DNA from: Marinobacter mobilis
GTDB lineage: Bacteria > Pseudomonadota > Gammaproteobacteria > Pseudomonadales > Oleiphilaceae
Assembly: GCF_900106945.1 (NCBI RefSeq)
Contig: NZ_FNNE01000004.1
Span: 124,001 to 188,000 of the forward strand
Length of the DNA: 64,000 bases
Direction of reading: 5' to 3'
Every line of letters begins with the position of its first letter. The first letter of the stretch is position 1. Positions 38,243 through 51,313 of the stretch are shown one piece after another. The position numbers were made by a program, and so were the translations under genes. The notes beneath the pieces were generated by a model. It searched no databases. It was not told the DNA's origin and saw only the letters and a list, made by a program, of their open reading frames with translations.

Positions 38243-38363
38243 GGGGTCTGTTTCATATTTGTGCCATTTTAGTGCTGTATGACTGGGACTTCAGTAGGAC
38301 GACAAAATAGCCATCAGGAACCACAACCACTACATGTAGTGGTTAAAAAAGAAACAGATGCCC
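38243..38363. repeat. Inverted-repeat-bounded element between parB and atpI (MITE-like)
   Basis: The left end GGGTCTGTTTC (38244-38254) and right end GAAACAGATGCCC (38351-38363) share an 8-bp perfect inverted core (TCTGTTTC/GAAACAGA) plus GGG/CCC, enclosing about 96 bp with no gene. A perfect 20-bp palindrome lies just inside the right end. The size and ends resemble a small non-autonomous transposable or REP-type element, but no second copy is visible in this window, so this is tentative. Confidence 0.45.
38325..38344. repeat. Perfect 20-bp palindrome
   Basis: AACCACTACATGTAGTGGTT is a perfect palindrome (8-bp stem with CATG loop if folded). It is followed by A, not T, on the plus strand, so it is not a terminator for either neighbour. 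It could be an operator, about 90-110 bp upstream of the atp promoter. Confidence 0.6.
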
Positions 38364-38434
38364 ATTTGTGTCCAATCCTTCGCTAGCCTAGCTTTTTCGC
38401 GCAGTTACGGGGTCGCTGGGCCCTGCCGGTTATG

Positions 38435-38463
38435 TTGATTCGTGCAGATCGAACACATATAAT
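38435..38463 (+). promoter_or_regulatory. atp operon promoter
   Basis: TTGATT (38435-38440), 17 nt, TATAAT (38458-38463): a good sigma70 promoter about 80 nt upstream of atpI. Confidence 0.75.
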
Positions 38464-38544
38464 CTGCCGCGCTTAATTGCGGTGTGATTGTGCGCACTTT
38501 TTCGCCACCACCGCGAGGCGGACAATTTTGGGGCATAGATAACG

Positions 38545-38937
38545 ATGGCACATACGAACGGCATACGCCGTCCGCCCATTGGACAATGGTTTCTGATCCA
38601 GGGCGTGGTGCTGGTTCTCGTTGGTCTGGCGTTTTGGCTGAAGAGCGCTGTTGCCTGTTATTCCGCCTTTCTGGGAGGCCTGGTTTTTCTGCTTCCCCAC
38701 GGTTATTTCGCGTTCAAGGCCTTCCGCTACTCCGGCGCGCGGGCGGCCAAGCAGATCATGAGTTCTTTTTATCAGGGTGAGGCCGGCAAGCTCATCCTCT
38801 GCGCCATCCTTTTTACGATGGTGTTCAAATGGATTCAGCCGCTCGATGTAGCGGCACTTTTTCTAACCTTTGCGATCATGCTGGTCACCAATCTGGTGAC
38901 CCCGTTCCTGGCGAACGGCAGAGCGCAGCGAAATTAA
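38545..38937 (+). CDS. atpI: ATP synthase subunit I (AtpI)
   Basis: A 130-residue hydrophobic protein with four predicted helices that assists assembly of the c-ring; it is not essential in E. coli. It opens the atp operon as in other gammaproteobacteria. The arrangement IGQWFLIQGVVLVLVGLAFWL and the C-terminal LFLTFAIMLVTNLVTPFL fit the family. Ribosome-binding site is weak. Its stop is 19 nt before atpB. Confidence 0.9.
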   Translation: MAHTNGIRRPPIGQWFLIQGVVLVLVGLAFWLKSAVACYSAFLGGLVFLLPHGYFAFKAFRYSGARAAKQIMSSFYQGEAGKLILCAILFTMVFKWIQPLDVAALFLTFAIMLVTNLVTPFLANGRAQRN

Positions 38938-38947
38938 CTGGACCTGA

Positions 38948-39829
<882 letters not shown>

Positions 39830-39911
39830 GTACTGGCCGTAGAAACAGAGTTGTCGCAATAACCGTTTTGAATTGAAGAAAACCTTAACCATTAACTGAA
39901 AACTTAACTGA

Positions 39912-40184
<273 letters not shown>

Positions 40185-40251
40185 TCGAGTCGCCATTCCG
40201 GGGCGAGCCCCGGTTTGTTGATTCACTAAACAACAGGCGAGAGGTGAAGAC

Positions 40252-40722
40252 GTGAACATTAATTTGACGATTATCGGTCAAGCCATCGCGTTCTTTATCT
40301 TTGTTGTCTTCTGCATGAAGTACGTTTGGCCGCCGATCATGGCTGCCCTGCAGGAGCGTCAAAAGAAGATCGCGGACGGACTGGCTGCCTCTGATCGTGC
40401 CGCGCGTGACCTGGAACTGGCTCAAGAGAAGTCTGCCCAGGAACTGCGTGAAGCGAAGCAGCAGGCTGCTACCCTGATCGAACAGGCCAACAAGCGTGCC
40501 GCCCAGATTGTGGAAGCATCGAAAGATGACGCCCGCAAGGAAGGCGAGAAGCTGATTGAGCAAGCCAAGGCCGAAATTGAACAGGAGCGCAATCAGGCTC
40601 GTGACGCGCTGCGTGCAGAAATTGCCGCTATCGCGATTGCCGGTGCTGAGAAGATCCTGGAAACCTCTGTCGATGCCTCCAAACACAGCGAGATGCTGGA
40701 TAAGCTGGCAGCAGAACTGTAA
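40252..40722 (+). CDS. atpF: ATP synthase F0 subunit b
   Basis: Peripheral stalk subunit: one N-terminal membrane helix ([20 protein letters not shown]) followed by a long charged, alanine-rich coiled coil. The 156 residues match the E. coli length exactly. Starts at GTG 40252. Confidence 0.97.
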   Translation: MNINLTIIGQAIAFFIFVVFCMKYVWPPIMAALQERQKKIADGLAASDRAARDLELAQEKSAQELREAKQQAATLIEQANKRAAQIVEASKDDARKEGEKLIEQAKAEIEQERNQARDALRAEIAAIAIAGAEKILETSVDASKHSEMLDKLAAEL

Positions 40723-40737
40723 ACGACGAGGTTCATC

Positions 40738-41274
40738 ATGGCAGAACTGAGAACGCTGGCTCGCCCGTACGCCAAAGCGGCTTTTCAGGCCGCTCAGGAC
40801 CAGCAGCAGCTGGCTGAATGGTCTGAAGCGCTGACGGTAGCAGGGCAAATCACAGCGAACGAAGTAATTCGACAGCTTCTCGCTAATCCGGGAATGGACG
40901 AGCAGAAGAAGGCAGACCTGATTCTGGAAACCGCCGAAGTGAAGGTTTCCGACGGGGTGCGCAACTTCTTCACGATTCTTGCTGAGAATCGTCGTCTTGC
41001 TCTGCTTCCCGAGATTGCAGCGCTCTTCAACACGTACCGCGCTGATCTGGAGCGCACTGTTGATATCGACGTTACCACAGCATTTGAGCTGTCGGACGAA
41101 CAGCAGCAGAAGCTCGCCCAGGCACTGTCGACCAAGCTTGAGCGTCAAGTGTCACTCGCAGCATCAATGGACAAGTCTCTGATCGGTGGTGTGATTGTAC
41201 GCACCGGCGATCTGGTTATTGATGCATCTGTCCGCGGAAAGCTGAAAAAGCTGGCCGAGACTCTGGGCTCCTGA
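40738..41274 (+). CDS. atpH: ATP synthase F1 subunit delta
   Basis: Connects the b stalk to the alpha/beta hexamer. The 178-residue product has the canonical N-terminal [12 protein letters not shown] and the C-terminal [23 protein letters not shown]. Confidence 0.97.
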   Translation: MAELRTLARPYAKAAFQAAQDQQQLAEWSEALTVAGQITANEVIRQLLANPGMDEQKKADLILETAEVKVSDGVRNFFTILAENRRLALLPEIAALFNTYRADLERTVDIDVTTAFELSDEQQQKLAQALSTKLERQVSLAASMDKSLIGGVIVRTGDLVIDASVRGKLKKLAETLGS

Positions 41275-41302
41275 CTTCAGCACAAGGTTTGAGGATAAAG
41301 GC

Positions 41303-42847
41303 ATGCAGCAACTGAATCCATCCGAGATCAGTGACATCATCAAGAAGAGAATCGAGAAGCTCGACATCTCTTCCGAAGCAAAGAACGAAGGTACGATCCT
41401 GTCTGTTTCTGACGGTATCGTGCTGATCCACGGTCTCGCCGACGTTATGTACGGTGAGATGATTGAATTTGCCAACGGCACTTTCGGCATGGCTCTGAAC
41501 CTGGAGCGTGATTCCGTAGGTGCGGTTGTGCTGGGTGACTACGACGACCTGGCCGAAGGCCAGAAAGTTCGTTGCACCGGTCGTATCCTGGAAGTACCGG
41601 TTGGTCCGGAACTGCTGGGCCGTGTTGTAGACGGTCTGGGTAACGCGATCGACGGCAAGGGCGAGCTGGGTACCGACCTGACTTCTCCGGTCGAGAAGGT
41701 TGCTCCGGGCGTAATCGCTCGTCAGTCCGTTGACGAGCCGGTTCAGACTGGTCTGAAAGCCATCGATACCATGGTTCCCATCGGTCGCGGCCAGCGTGAG
41801 CTGATCATCGGTGACCGTCAGATCGGTAAGACCGCTGTCGCCATCGACGCGATCATCAACCAGAAGAACACCGGCATCAAGTGTATCTACGTTGCCGTTG
41901 GTCAGAAGCAGTCTTCCATTGCCGCTGTTGTGCGCAAGCTGGAAGAGCACGGCGCCATGGACCACACCATCGTGGTTGCTGCCGGTGCGGCTGATCCTGC
42001 AGCGATGCAGTTCCTGGCTCCGTACGCGGGTACTGCCATGGGCGAATACTTCCGCGACCGCGGTGAGGATGCCCTGATTGTATACGATGACCTGTCCAAG
42101 CAGGCCGTTGCCTACCGTCAGATCTCCCTGCTGCTGCGTCGTCCGCCGGGCCGTGAAGCTTACCCGGGTGACGTTTTCTACCTGCACTCCCGTCTGCTTG
42201 AGCGCGCATCCCGCGTAAACGCTGACTACGTAGAAAAGTTCACCAACGGTGAAGTGAAAGGCAAGACCGGTTCCCTGACCGCTCTGCCGATCATCGAGAC
42301 CCAGGCCGGTGACGTATCTGCGTTCGTACCGACCAACGTGATCTCCATTACCGACGGTCAGATCTTCCTGGAAACCAACCTGTTCAACTCTGGTATCCGT
42401 CCGGCTATGAACGCCGGTATCTCGGTATCCCGTGTTGGTGGTGCGGCCCAGACCAAGATCATGAAGAAGCTCGGCGGTAACATCCGTCTGGCTCTGGCCC
42501 AGTACCGTGAACTGGCTGCCTTCGCACAGTTCGCTTCCGATCTCGACGAAGCGACACGTAAGCAGCTCGAGCACGGTCAGCGTGTTACCGAACTCATGAA
42601 GCAGAACCAGTACAGCCCGCAGTCCGTGGCTGAAATGGGTACTGTTCTGTTCGCAGCCAACGAAGGCTTCCTGGACGACGTTGACGTAGAGAAGGTTGTG
42701 TCTTTCGAAGCACAGCTTCTGGACTGGATGCGCGCGGAGCAATCCGAGCTTCTGGCCAAGATCAACGAGAAAGGCGATTTCAACGATGACATCGCTGCCG
42801 GCCTGAAAGCTGCACTTGAGACATTCAAGACCACTCAGAGCTGGTAA
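41303..42847 (+). CDS. atpA: ATP synthase F1 subunit alpha
   Basis: Non-catalytic nucleotide-binding subunit. The 514-residue product has P-loop GDRQIGKTA (most relatives have GDRQTGKT), the alpha/beta signature [17 protein letters not shown] with the arginine finger, and the catalytic-interface region. Length matches family (513). Confidence 0.98.
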   Translation: MQQLNPSEISDIIKKRIEKLDISSEAKNEGTILSVSDGIVLIHGLADVMYGEMIEFANGTFGMALNLERDSVGAVVLGDYDDLAEGQKVRCTGRILEVPVGPELLGRVVDGLGNAIDGKGELGTDLTSPVEKVAPGVIARQSVDEPVQTGLKAIDTMVPIGRGQRELIIGDRQIGKTAVAIDAIINQKNTGIKCIYVAVGQKQSSIAAVVRKLEEHGAMDHTIVVAAGAADPAAMQFLAPYAGTAMGEYFRDRGEDALIVYDDLSKQAVAYRQISLLLRRPPGREAYPGDVFYLHSRLLERASRVNADYVEKFTNGEVKGKTGSLTALPIIETQAGDVSAFVPTNVISITDGQIFLETNLFNSGIRPAMNAGISVSRVGGAAQTKIMKKLGGNIRLALAQYRELAAFAQFASDLDEATRKQLEHGQRVTELMKQNQYSPQSVAEMGTVLFAANEGFLDDVDVEKVVSFEAQLLDWMRAEQSELLAKINEKGDFNDDIAAGLKAALETFKTTQSW

Positions 42848-42854
42848 CAGGCTT

Positions 42855-42878
42855 CGGCCTGCGAGTCATCGCAGGCCG
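42855..42878 (+). other. Intra-operon hairpin between atpA and atpG
   Basis: CGGCCTGCG pairs perfectly with CGCAGGCCG (loop AGTCAT) 8 nt past the atpA stop, followed by GCTTTG. With its short U-run it may act as an mRNA processing or stability element, or a weak attenuator that keeps subunit ratios different. Confidence 0.5.
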
Positions 42879-42920
42879 GCTTTGTGTCAGCGAGTGTCTA
42901 ACTTGAGAAGGCAGTGAGTT

Positions 42921-43787
42921 ATGGCCGTCGGAAAAGAAATACGTAACCAGATTTCCAGCATCAAGAGCACGCAGAAGATCACCAGCGCCATGGAAATGGT
43001 GGCGGCGAGCAAAATGCGTAAGGCTCAGGATCGTATGCAGGCGACTCGCCCGTATGCGCAGAAGATGCTTCAGGTTATCGGACACATTGCGAAGGCAAAT
43101 GCTCAGTATCGTCACCCGTTTATGGTCGAGCGCGAGGTCAAGCGCGTGGGCTATATCGTGGTATCGACGGACCGGGGCCTTTGCGGTGGTCTGAACGTCA
43201 ACCTGTTTAAAGCGCTTGTCCGTGAAATGAGAGCGTGGAAAGAGAAAGGTGTGGACGCTGATCTGTGCGCGATTGGCCAGAAAGGCAGCTCCTTTTTCCA
43301 GAACTACGGCGGAAACGTCGTTGCGGCGCTGACCCATCTGGGTGACAGCCCGAGTTCTGACCAACTCATCGGCAACGTCAAGGTCATGCTGGATGCCTAT
43401 AACGAAGGCAAGATCGACCGTTTGTACGTCGTACACAACGAGTTCGTGAACACCATGACCCAGAGCCCGAAGGTAGAGCAGCTTCTGCCCCTGCCGGAAG
43501 GTGAAAAGGACGAAGAAGAGATCAAGAGCCAGTGGGATTATCTCTACGAGCCCGATGCCAGGCAGATCCTCGAAGGTCTTCTGCCACGTTACATTGAATC
43601 CCAGGTATACCAGGGTGTGGTAGAAAATCTGGCATGTGAACAGGCCGCCCGAATGATCGCCATGAAGAGCGCAACTGATAACGCCGGTGGCATCATCGAC
43701 GAGCTGCAGTTGGCTTATAACAAGGCGCGTCAGGCAGCTATTACCCAAGAGATATCGGAGATTGTGAGCGGCGCGGCTTCGGTCTGA
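42921..43787 (+). CDS. atpG: ATP synthase F1 subunit gamma
   Basis: Rotor shaft. The 288 residues begin [32 protein letters not shown] and end with the conserved [39 protein letters not shown]. Confidence 0.98.
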   Translation: MAVGKEIRNQISSIKSTQKITSAMEMVAASKMRKAQDRMQATRPYAQKMLQVIGHIAKANAQYRHPFMVEREVKRVGYIVVSTDRGLCGGLNVNLFKALVREMRAWKEKGVDADLCAIGQKGSSFFQNYGGNVVAALTHLGDSPSSDQLIGNVKVMLDAYNEGKIDRLYVVHNEFVNTMTQSPKVEQLLPLPEGEKDEEEIKSQWDYLYEPDARQILEGLLPRYIESQVYQGVVENLACEQAARMIAMKSATDNAGGIIDELQLAYNKARQAAITQEISEIVSGAASV

Positions 43788-43825
43788 TCCCGCCCACAGT
43801 CCAACTGGTTTTATTGACTACTTAA

Positions 43826-45232
<1,407 letters not shown>

Positions 45233-45277
45233 TTCCACTAAGCCATTGTTTCCGGATCGACCAAAGAGGCAACTGAC

Positions 45278-45700
45278 ATGGGTATAACCGTGCATTGTGA
45301 CGTGGTAAGTGCCGAAGAGAAGATCTTTTCCGGACTGATTGAAATGCTGATCGCCGCCGGTTCAGAGGGTGACCTGGGTATTGCCCCGGGTCACACCCCT
45401 CTGCTGACCGCGCTGAAACCGGGCCCTGTCCGGGTGATCAAGCAAGGCGGTGAGGAAGAGATTCTTTATGTCTCTGGCGGCTACCTCGAGGTTCAGCCGA
45501 ACCTCGTCACGCTGTTGGCTGATACTGCAGTTCGTGCAAAGGATGTGGACGAAGCTGCAGCTGTTGAAGCCCAGCGCGAAGCCGAGAAGGCAATTGCCAG
45601 CAAGACCGGTGAATTCGAATATTCCCGTGCCGCTGCAGAACTGGCCGAGGCTGTTGCTCAGCTTCGGACCATTCAGCAGCTGCGCCGTAAGATGAAGTAA
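45278..45700 (+). CDS. atpC: ATP synthase F1 subunit epsilon
   Basis: Regulatory rotor subunit of 140 residues: N-terminal beta-sandwich ([40 protein letters not shown]) and C-terminal helical hairpin. Last gene of the atp operon. Confidence 0.97.
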   Translation: MGITVHCDVVSAEEKIFSGLIEMLIAAGSEGDLGIAPGHTPLLTALKPGPVRVIKQGGEEEILYVSGGYLEVQPNLVTLLADTAVRAKDVDEAAAVEAQREAEKAIASKTGEFEYSRAAAELAEAVAQLRTIQQLRRKMK

Positions 45701-45729
45701 ACGCTTACGGTCGGGAATTGCTGATCGCC

Positions 45730-45796
45730 AAAGCCGCATCCTGAACGGGCGGGTGTCGTCTCCGACGGCACTGCCCCCAGGGCTGCGGCTTTTTTA
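45730..45796 (+). terminator. atp operon terminator
   Basis: AAAGCCGCA pairs with TGCGGCTTT around an inner GC-rich structured loop and is followed by six T. It ends about 70 nt before glmU. Confidence 0.75.
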
Positions 45797-45867
45797 TTTC
45801 TACAAACGGATTCTGCAACGCTATCCAGCCGTGCGCCGAGGCGCCACAACAGGAGATCCCTTCCGCC

Positions 45868-47235
45868 ATGACACCGCTCCACGTCATCATCCTGGCCGCT
45901 GGTCAGGGCTCGCGTATGAAATCCTCGTTACCCAAGGTGCTGCACTGTGTGGCCGGTAAGCCGATGCTGCATCATGTCGCCGATACCGCCCGTACGCTTG
46001 GCGCCGCCGGAATCCACGGGGTGATTGGCCATGGCGCCGATCAGGTCCGCGCGATCACGCCGGCCGACGATATCCAGTGGGCGTTGCAGGAAGAACAGCT
46101 GGGTACAGGGCACGCGGTGGCTCAGGCCCTGCCGAATGTGCCGGATGATGCCAATGTCCTGGTGCTGTATGGGGATGTGCCACTGACCAGTGCGAAAACC
46201 CTGGAGCGTTTGATTGGACAGGTCGGTGAGCGTTCACTGGCATTGTTAACCGTGACCCTGGAAGATCCCCACGGTTACGGCCGGATCATCCGTGATCAGG
46301 GCGACAAGGTACTGGCGATTGTCGAGCAGAAAGACGCCAGCGAGCACCAGCATCGTATCACCGAGGTCAATACCGGCATCCTGGCCGTGCCCGCGCGGCT
46401 GTTGAAGGACTGGTTGCCCAAGCTGTCCAATAACAATGCCCAGGGCGAATATTACCTGACCGACATTATTGCCATGGCGGTGACCAACGGCGTTGCCGTC
46501 AACGTGGCCCAGCCGGACAACGAGTTTGAGGTACAGGGCGTCAATAATCGACTGCAACTGGCGGAACTTGAGCGTTGGTACCAGCGCCGTCAGGCCGACC
46601 GACTGATGACCGAGGGCGCTACCCTGGCGGATCCGGCGCGGGTGGATGTGCGCGGCAACCTGCAGATCGGCAATGACATTCTGATCGACGTGAATGTGGT
46701 GTTTGAAGGGGACGTCACCCTTGGCAACAACGTCAGTATCGGTCCCGGCTGTGTGATCCGGAATACCGTGATTGGTGACGGCGCGGTGATTGAGGCCCAT
46801 TCACTGATCGACGGAGCCGAAGTCGGTAACAACGCCAAGATCGGGCCTTTTGCCCGCCTGCGTCCCGGCACCCGTCTGGCCGCTGACACCAAAATCGGCA
46901 ACTTTGTTGAGACGAAAAAGGCAGTGGTTGGTGAAGGCAGCAAGATCAACCATCTGAGTTATGTCGGCGACGCCACCCTGGGGCGTCACGTCAATGTTGG
47001 CGCCGGCACCATCACCTGTAACTACGATGGCGTCAACAAGCACCAGACGGTCATTGGTGATGAAGTTTTTGTAGGGTCCAACACCTCACTGGTGGCACCT
47101 GTTACAGTGGACAGCAACGCCACCATCGGGGCGGGGTCTACCATCACCAGGCCGATTGAGGCCGGGGAACTCGCGGTTGCCCGTGGTCGTCAGCGTAATG
47201 TCCAGAACTGGCAGCGGCCCGAAAAGAAAGCGTGA
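45868..47235 (+). CDS. glmU: Bifunctional UDP-N-acetylglucosamine pyrophosphorylase / glucosamine-1-P N-acetyltransferase
   Basis: Makes UDP-GlcNAc for peptidoglycan and LPS. The 455-residue product has the N-terminal uridyltransferase motif LAAGQGSRMKSSLPKVLH and the C-terminal left-handed beta-helix of hexapeptide repeats with NFVETKKAVVGEGSKINHLSYVGDA. Sits between the ATP synthase operon and glmS, which supplies its precursor. Confidence 0.98.
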   Translation: MTPLHVIILAAGQGSRMKSSLPKVLHCVAGKPMLHHVADTARTLGAAGIHGVIGHGADQVRAITPADDIQWALQEEQLGTGHAVAQALPNVPDDANVLVLYGDVPLTSAKTLERLIGQVGERSLALLTVTLEDPHGYGRIIRDQGDKVLAIVEQKDASEHQHRITEVNTGILAVPARLLKDWLPKLSNNNAQGEYYLTDIIAMAVTNGVAVNVAQPDNEFEVQGVNNRLQLAELERWYQRRQADRLMTEGATLADPARVDVRGNLQIGNDILIDVNVVFEGDVTLGNNVSIGPGCVIRNTVIGDGAVIEAHSLIDGAEVGNNAKIGPFARLRPGTRLAADTKIGNFVETKKAVVGEGSKINHLSYVGDATLGRHVNVGAGTITCNYDGVNKHQTVIGDEVFVGSNTSLVAPVTVDSNATIGAGSTITRPIEAGELAVARGRQRNVQNWQRPEKKA

Positions 47236-47284
47236 TAGCATCGTATCCATCAAGACTGGTTTATTGAAAGGCAGGTAACACCCC

Positions 47285-49117
47285 ATGTGTGGCATTGTAG
47301 GCGCGGTATCGGAAAGGGACGTTCACGGCATTCTGCTGGAGGGCCTGCGACGGCTCGAATACCGGGGGTATGACTCCGCGGGCATGGCGGTGCGCCAGAG
47401 TAATGGCGAGATCAACCGGGCCCGCGAGGTGGGCAAGGTCTCGGCACTGGCCGATTACGTCGAGCAGAACCCCTGCAAGGGACCGCTGGGTATCGCCCAC
47501 ACCCGCTGGGCGACCCACGGCGAGCCTTCACAGCTCAATGCCCATCCGCACATGTCCGGTGACCGTCTGGCCATCGTCCACAATGGCATCATCGAGAACT
47601 ATCAGGAGCTGCGCCAGGCCCTGATCGCCGAAGGCTACGAGTTCACCTCCCAGACCGACACCGAAGTCGTTGCCCACCTGATCGAGAAAGAGTACCGGGT
47701 TGCCGGTAATGTCCTGCAGGCGGTGCGTGCCGCCATTGCCCAGCTCCGTGGTGCCTATGCCCTGGCGGTGCTGCACGCGGATGAGCCCGACCATCTGGTG
47801 GTGTGCAGGGAAGGCAGCCCGCTGGTGATCGGTGTTGGCATCGGTGAACACTTCATTGCATCGGACCAGCTCGCACTGCTGCCGGTGACGGACCGGTTCA
47901 TGTTCCTCGAGGAAGGCGACCTGGCGGATATCCGCCGCGACGGCGTGTCGATCTGGGATCGCTCCGGGGCGCCGGTCGAACGGGGGGTTACCCGTTTCGA
48001 ACACGGTATGGATTCGGCCGACAAGGGCGAATTCCGCCACTACATGCTCAAGGAAATCTACGAGCAACCAAAAGTCATCAAGGCCACCATGGAAGGCCGG
48101 GTCACCGATAGCCGGGTGCTGGAACAGGCACTGGGTACCGGCGCCGCCGATCTGCTGGCCAATGTCCGCCACGTCCAGATCATTGCCTGCGGTACCAGTT
48201 ACCACGCCGGCATGGTGGCACGCTACTGGATCGAAGAGCTGGCCGGCATCGCCTGTTCGGTGGAAGTGGCCTCCGAGTACCGTTACCGCAAACACGTGAT
48301 CCAGCCAGACACCCTGTTCCTGTGTATTTCCCAGTCTGGTGAGACTGCCGATACCCTGGCGGCCCTGCGCCAGGCCAAGCAGGCCGGCTTCCGTGCCGCC
48401 CTGGCGATCTGTAACGTGCCCGGCAGTTCGCTGGTGCGCGAATCCGACCTGGTGATCATGACCCACGCCGGCCCCGAGATCGGGGTGGCCTCCACCAAGG
48501 CCTTCACCACCCAGCTGGTGTCCCTGCTGATCTTTACCCTGGCCCTGGCCCGTCACAATGGCCTGAGTGAAGCACGCGAAGCCGACATCGTCGCCGCCCT
48601 ACGCCAGTTGCCGGGTCAGATCGACGATGCGCTGGCCCTCGATGGCAAGATCGCCGAGTTGAGCAAGGCGTTCATGGACAAGAACCACAGCCTGTTCCTC
48701 GGTCGTGGCGCGATGTACCCGGTGGCGATGGAAGGGGCGCTGAAGCTCAAGGAAATCTCCTACATCCACGCCGAAGCCTACCCGGCCGGTGAGCTCAAGC
48801 ATGGCCCGCTGGCGCTGGTGGACAGCGAAATGCCGGTGGTCACCGTCGCGCCCAATAACGAGCTGCTGGAAAAACTGAAGTCCAACCTGGAAGAAGTGCG
48901 GGCCCGTGGTGGCGAGCTGTTCGTGTTCGCCGACGGCGACGCCGAGCTGCAGGAGCAGCCCGGTATCCATGTATTGCAGATTCCGGCCGTCCACGCGATT
49001 ACTGCGCCGATTGTTTACACCCTGCCATTGCAGTTGCTGTCCTACCACGTCGCCGTGCTCAAGGGCACCGACGTCGACCAGCCGCGCAACCTGGCGAAAA
49101 GCGTAACCGTGGAATAA
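47285..49117 (+). CDS. glmS: Glutamine-fructose-6-phosphate aminotransferase
   Basis: Glucosamine-6-phosphate synthase. The 610-residue product has N-terminal catalytic Cys1 after Met removal (MCGIVGAV), glutaminase motif [11 protein letters not shown], and two SIS sugar-binding domains ([17 protein letters not shown]), ending [13 protein letters not shown]. No glmS ribozyme is expected or seen upstream in this group. It ends at a strong terminator. Confidence 0.98.
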   Translation: MCGIVGAVSERDVHGILLEGLRRLEYRGYDSAGMAVRQSNGEINRAREVGKVSALADYVEQNPCKGPLGIAHTRWATHGEPSQLNAHPHMSGDRLAIVHNGIIENYQELRQALIAEGYEFTSQTDTEVVAHLIEKEYRVAGNVLQAVRAAIAQLRGAYALAVLHADEPDHLVVCREGSPLVIGVGIGEHFIASDQLALLPVTDRFMFLEEGDLADIRRDGVSIWDRSGAPVERGVTRFEHGMDSADKGEFRHYMLKEIYEQPKVIKATMEGRVTDSRVLEQALGTGAADLLANVRHVQIIACGTSYHAGMVARYWIEELAGIACSVEVASEYRYRKHVIQPDTLFLCISQSGETADTLAALRQAKQAGFRAALAICNVPGSSLVRESDLVIMTHAGPEIGVASTKAFTTQLVSLLIFTLALARHNGLSEAREADIVAALRQLPGQIDDALALDGKIAELSKAFMDKNHSLFLGRGAMYPVAMEGALKLKEISYIHAEAYPAGELKHGPLALVDSEMPVVTVAPNNELLEKLKSNLEEVRARGGELFVFADGDAELQEQPGIHVLQIPAVHAITAPIVYTLPLQLLSYHVAVLKGTDVDQPRNLAKSVTVE

Positions 49118-49169
49118 GCCTTCTGGCCGCCCCCGGCCGCATCAGGTGAAACACCCCATCTCATCATCC

Positions 49170-49218
49170 AGCCAACCTTGATCACGCCCTGAGCGGCGCC
49201 GTCAAGGTTGGCTTTTTT
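49170..49218 (+). terminator. glmS terminator
   Basis: AGCCAACCTTGA pairs perfectly with TCAAGGTTGGCT around a 20-nt GC-rich loop and runs into six T. Confidence 0.9.
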
Positions 49219-49255
49219 GTGTCGGTAGCAGCCACATAGGTCGCTCACACAACTT

Positions 49256-49283
49256 TTTACATATTTCATATTGTGATTAATAT
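49256..49283 (+). promoter_or_regulatory. Candidate promoter of the LTA-synthase-like gene
   Basis: TTTACA (49256-49261), 16 nt, TAATAT (49278-49283) in a locally AT-rich tract. The predicted start site near 49290 argues for the downstream ATG at 49359 as start. Confidence 0.45.
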
Positions 49284-49358
49284 AGATTACATGGTTACAT
49301 GGACGTAGTATCCGCTGAGCATCCAGCACCCCATTACCCATCCAGCAGCTCTCTTTCT

Positions 49359-51239
49359 ATGTTGAAACATTCCTTTCGCTTCATTGTCATCGCGTTGGTG
49401 ACGTTAACGGCCTGGCGGCTTGGGTTGGCTGTCTGGCAATTCGACCGGATTGGCGATTCCAGCTCATTCCTCCAGGTCATGCTGGGTGGGTTACGCATCG
49501 ACCTCAGTATCATCGCAATGATTTCCGCAATCCCGCTCTTGTTGGCACCCTGGCTGGGCCACCGGCCACTCTGTGCGAACTTGACCGCCTGGTGGTACCG
49601 GTTCTGGTGGGTACTGCTGCTGTTTATGGAGCTGGCAACCCCGCAGTTCATCGCGGAATACGACGCCCGTCCCCACCGCCTGTTTTTCGAGTACCTGGTC
49701 AACCCGAAAGAAGTCAGTGCCATGCTGTTTGAGGGCTATAAGCTTGCCGTGTCTTCGGTTCTGGGGGTATTGCTGGTCGCGGTATGGGGAGTAAAACGTC
49801 TGCTGCCAACGCAACCGGACAAGCCGCTGCGGTGGTGGAAACGCCCGGTCTATAGTGTCGCAGCGCTCCTGCTGTGTTTCCTTGCCGCCAGGGGCACCCT
49901 GGACCACCGGCCAATCAATCCGGCACTGGTTGCCTTCAGCGACGATAACCTGGTCAACTCACTGGCGCTGAATTCGTTCTATAGCACGGCCTACGCGGCC
50001 TACCAGCTCAAGCACGAGAGTAATGCCTCCGAGCAATACGGTGACATGCCCGATCAGGAGGTGATCAGCCTGGTTCGCAACGCGGCTGGCGTGTCGGCGT
50101 CCTCGGCCGATCCCGGTCAGCCCAGTTACCACTTCCAGCAGGCAGCCTTCCATCCGGACCGCCCCCTTAACCTGGTGATCATTGTCGAAGAGTCCCTCGG
50201 TGCCCAGTATGTGGGAGCGCTGGCTGGCGAAGGCCTCACACCGGAACTCGACAAGCTGGCTACCCAGGGCTGGCTGTTTTCCCAGGCGTATGCCACCGGC
50301 ACCCGCTCGATCCGGGGCCTGGAAGCGCTGACCACCGGTTTCTTCCCAACGCCGGCGCGGGCGGTGCTGAAACTGCCGCGGGCGCAGCATGGCTTCTTCA
50401 CCCTGGCCTCCTACCTGGGCAGCCAGGGGTATCACAGCCGCTTTGTCTATGGAGGGGAATCGCACTTCGACAACATGAAAGGATTCTTCCTGGGCAATGG
50501 CTTCGATGAGGTTCACGACTTGCCGGATTTCACGGATCCGGCCTTCGTGGGTTCCTGGGGCGCGAGCGATGAAGACATGTTCAACGAACTCCATCGCCTG
50601 CTCAGCCAGGATACCAGCCCGACCCTCACCGTCGCCTTCTCGGTCAGCAACCACAGCCCCTGGGAATACCCCGAGGGGCGGATCCAGCCCGTTGGTGAAC
50701 CGGCGTGCGTAGAAAATGCTATCCGTTACGCCGATTGGGCGCTGGGCCAGTTTTTTGCCAAGGCAAAAGCGTCTTCCTATTGGCAAAACACCCTGTTCCT
50801 GGTGGTCGCGGACCACGACTCACGGGTCTATGGGGCATCGGCGGTCCCGGTGGAGCATTTCAGAATTCCCGCACTGATCCTCGGGCCAGGGGTGCAGCCA
50901 CGGCTGGATGATCGTCTGGTGAGCCAGGTGGACCTGCCGCCAACCCTGTTGTCACTGATGGGCATCAGCGGTAGCCATCCGATGCTGGGTCAGGACCTGA
51001 ACGTCCGCAGCCCCAACCGGGCGCTGATGCAGTACGGCAATACCTTTGGCTATCGTCAGGGGGATCAGATGCTGGCACTGAGACCAGGAGAACAGCCGGA
51101 GCAGTTCCAGGTGACCAGCGCCGGGCTATTACCGCTGGCGGTCCAGCAGCCACTGCTGGATCAGGCCCTGGCGCACGCGCTCTGGCCAAGCCTGGCGTAT
51201 CGCCATGACTGGTACAGTACAGCGGGTATGACGAATTAA
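49359..51239 (+). CDS. LTA synthase-family phosphoglycerol transferase-like membrane protein
   Basis: A 626-residue inner-membrane protein of the sulfatase/alkaline phosphatase-like fold, related to LtaS and OpgB. The first 200 residues hold about five transmembrane helices; the C-terminal periplasmic domain has LVIIVEESLGAQY with a metal-binding Glu, the predicted nucleophile Thr in YATGTRSIRGLE, the FVYGGESHFDNMKGFF block and VVADHDSRVYG. In Gram-negatives such enzymes transfer phosphoglycerol or phosphoethanolamine to periplasmic glycans or LPS; the acceptor here is unknown. I choose ATG 49359 over 49299 because of the promoter position and because it begins at the first helix. Confidence 0.88.
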   Translation: MLKHSFRFIVIALVTLTAWRLGLAVWQFDRIGDSSSFLQVMLGGLRIDLSIIAMISAIPLLLAPWLGHRPLCANLTAWWYRFWWVLLLFMELATPQFIAEYDARPHRLFFEYLVNPKEVSAMLFEGYKLAVSSVLGVLLVAVWGVKRLLPTQPDKPLRWWKRPVYSVAALLLCFLAARGTLDHRPINPALVAFSDDNLVNSLALNSFYSTAYAAYQLKHESNASEQYGDMPDQEVISLVRNAAGVSASSADPGQPSYHFQQAAFHPDRPLNLVIIVEESLGAQYVGALAGEGLTPELDKLATQGWLFSQAYATGTRSIRGLEALTTGFFPTPARAVLKLPRAQHGFFTLASYLGSQGYHSRFVYGGESHFDNMKGFFLGNGFDEVHDLPDFTDPAFVGSWGASDEDMFNELHRLLSQDTSPTLTVAFSVSNHSPWEYPEGRIQPVGEPACVENAIRYADWALGQFFAKAKASSYWQNTLFLVVADHDSRVYGASAVPVEHFRIPALILGPGVQPRLDDRLVSQVDLPPTLLSLMGISGSHPMLGQDLNVRSPNRALMQYGNTFGYRQGDQMLALRPGEQPEQFQVTSAGLLPLAVQQPLLDQALAHALWPSLAYRHDWYSTAGMTN

Positions 51240-51313
51240 CGACAGGATGGACGACATCATGCAAAGAGTCGGGCGGTTTCAGAGACCGGGCAACCGGCTC
51301 ATTGGTGCCTGCG

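Noticed and set aside
38325-38344. LuxR-type lux box or terminator at the 20-bp palindrome
   Set aside because: It lacks the lux-box consensus ends, no luxR or luxI is nearby, and it is followed by A instead of T.
41216-42742. 508-codon open frame antisense to atpA
   Set aside because: Shadow of a highly expressed core gene with no motif.
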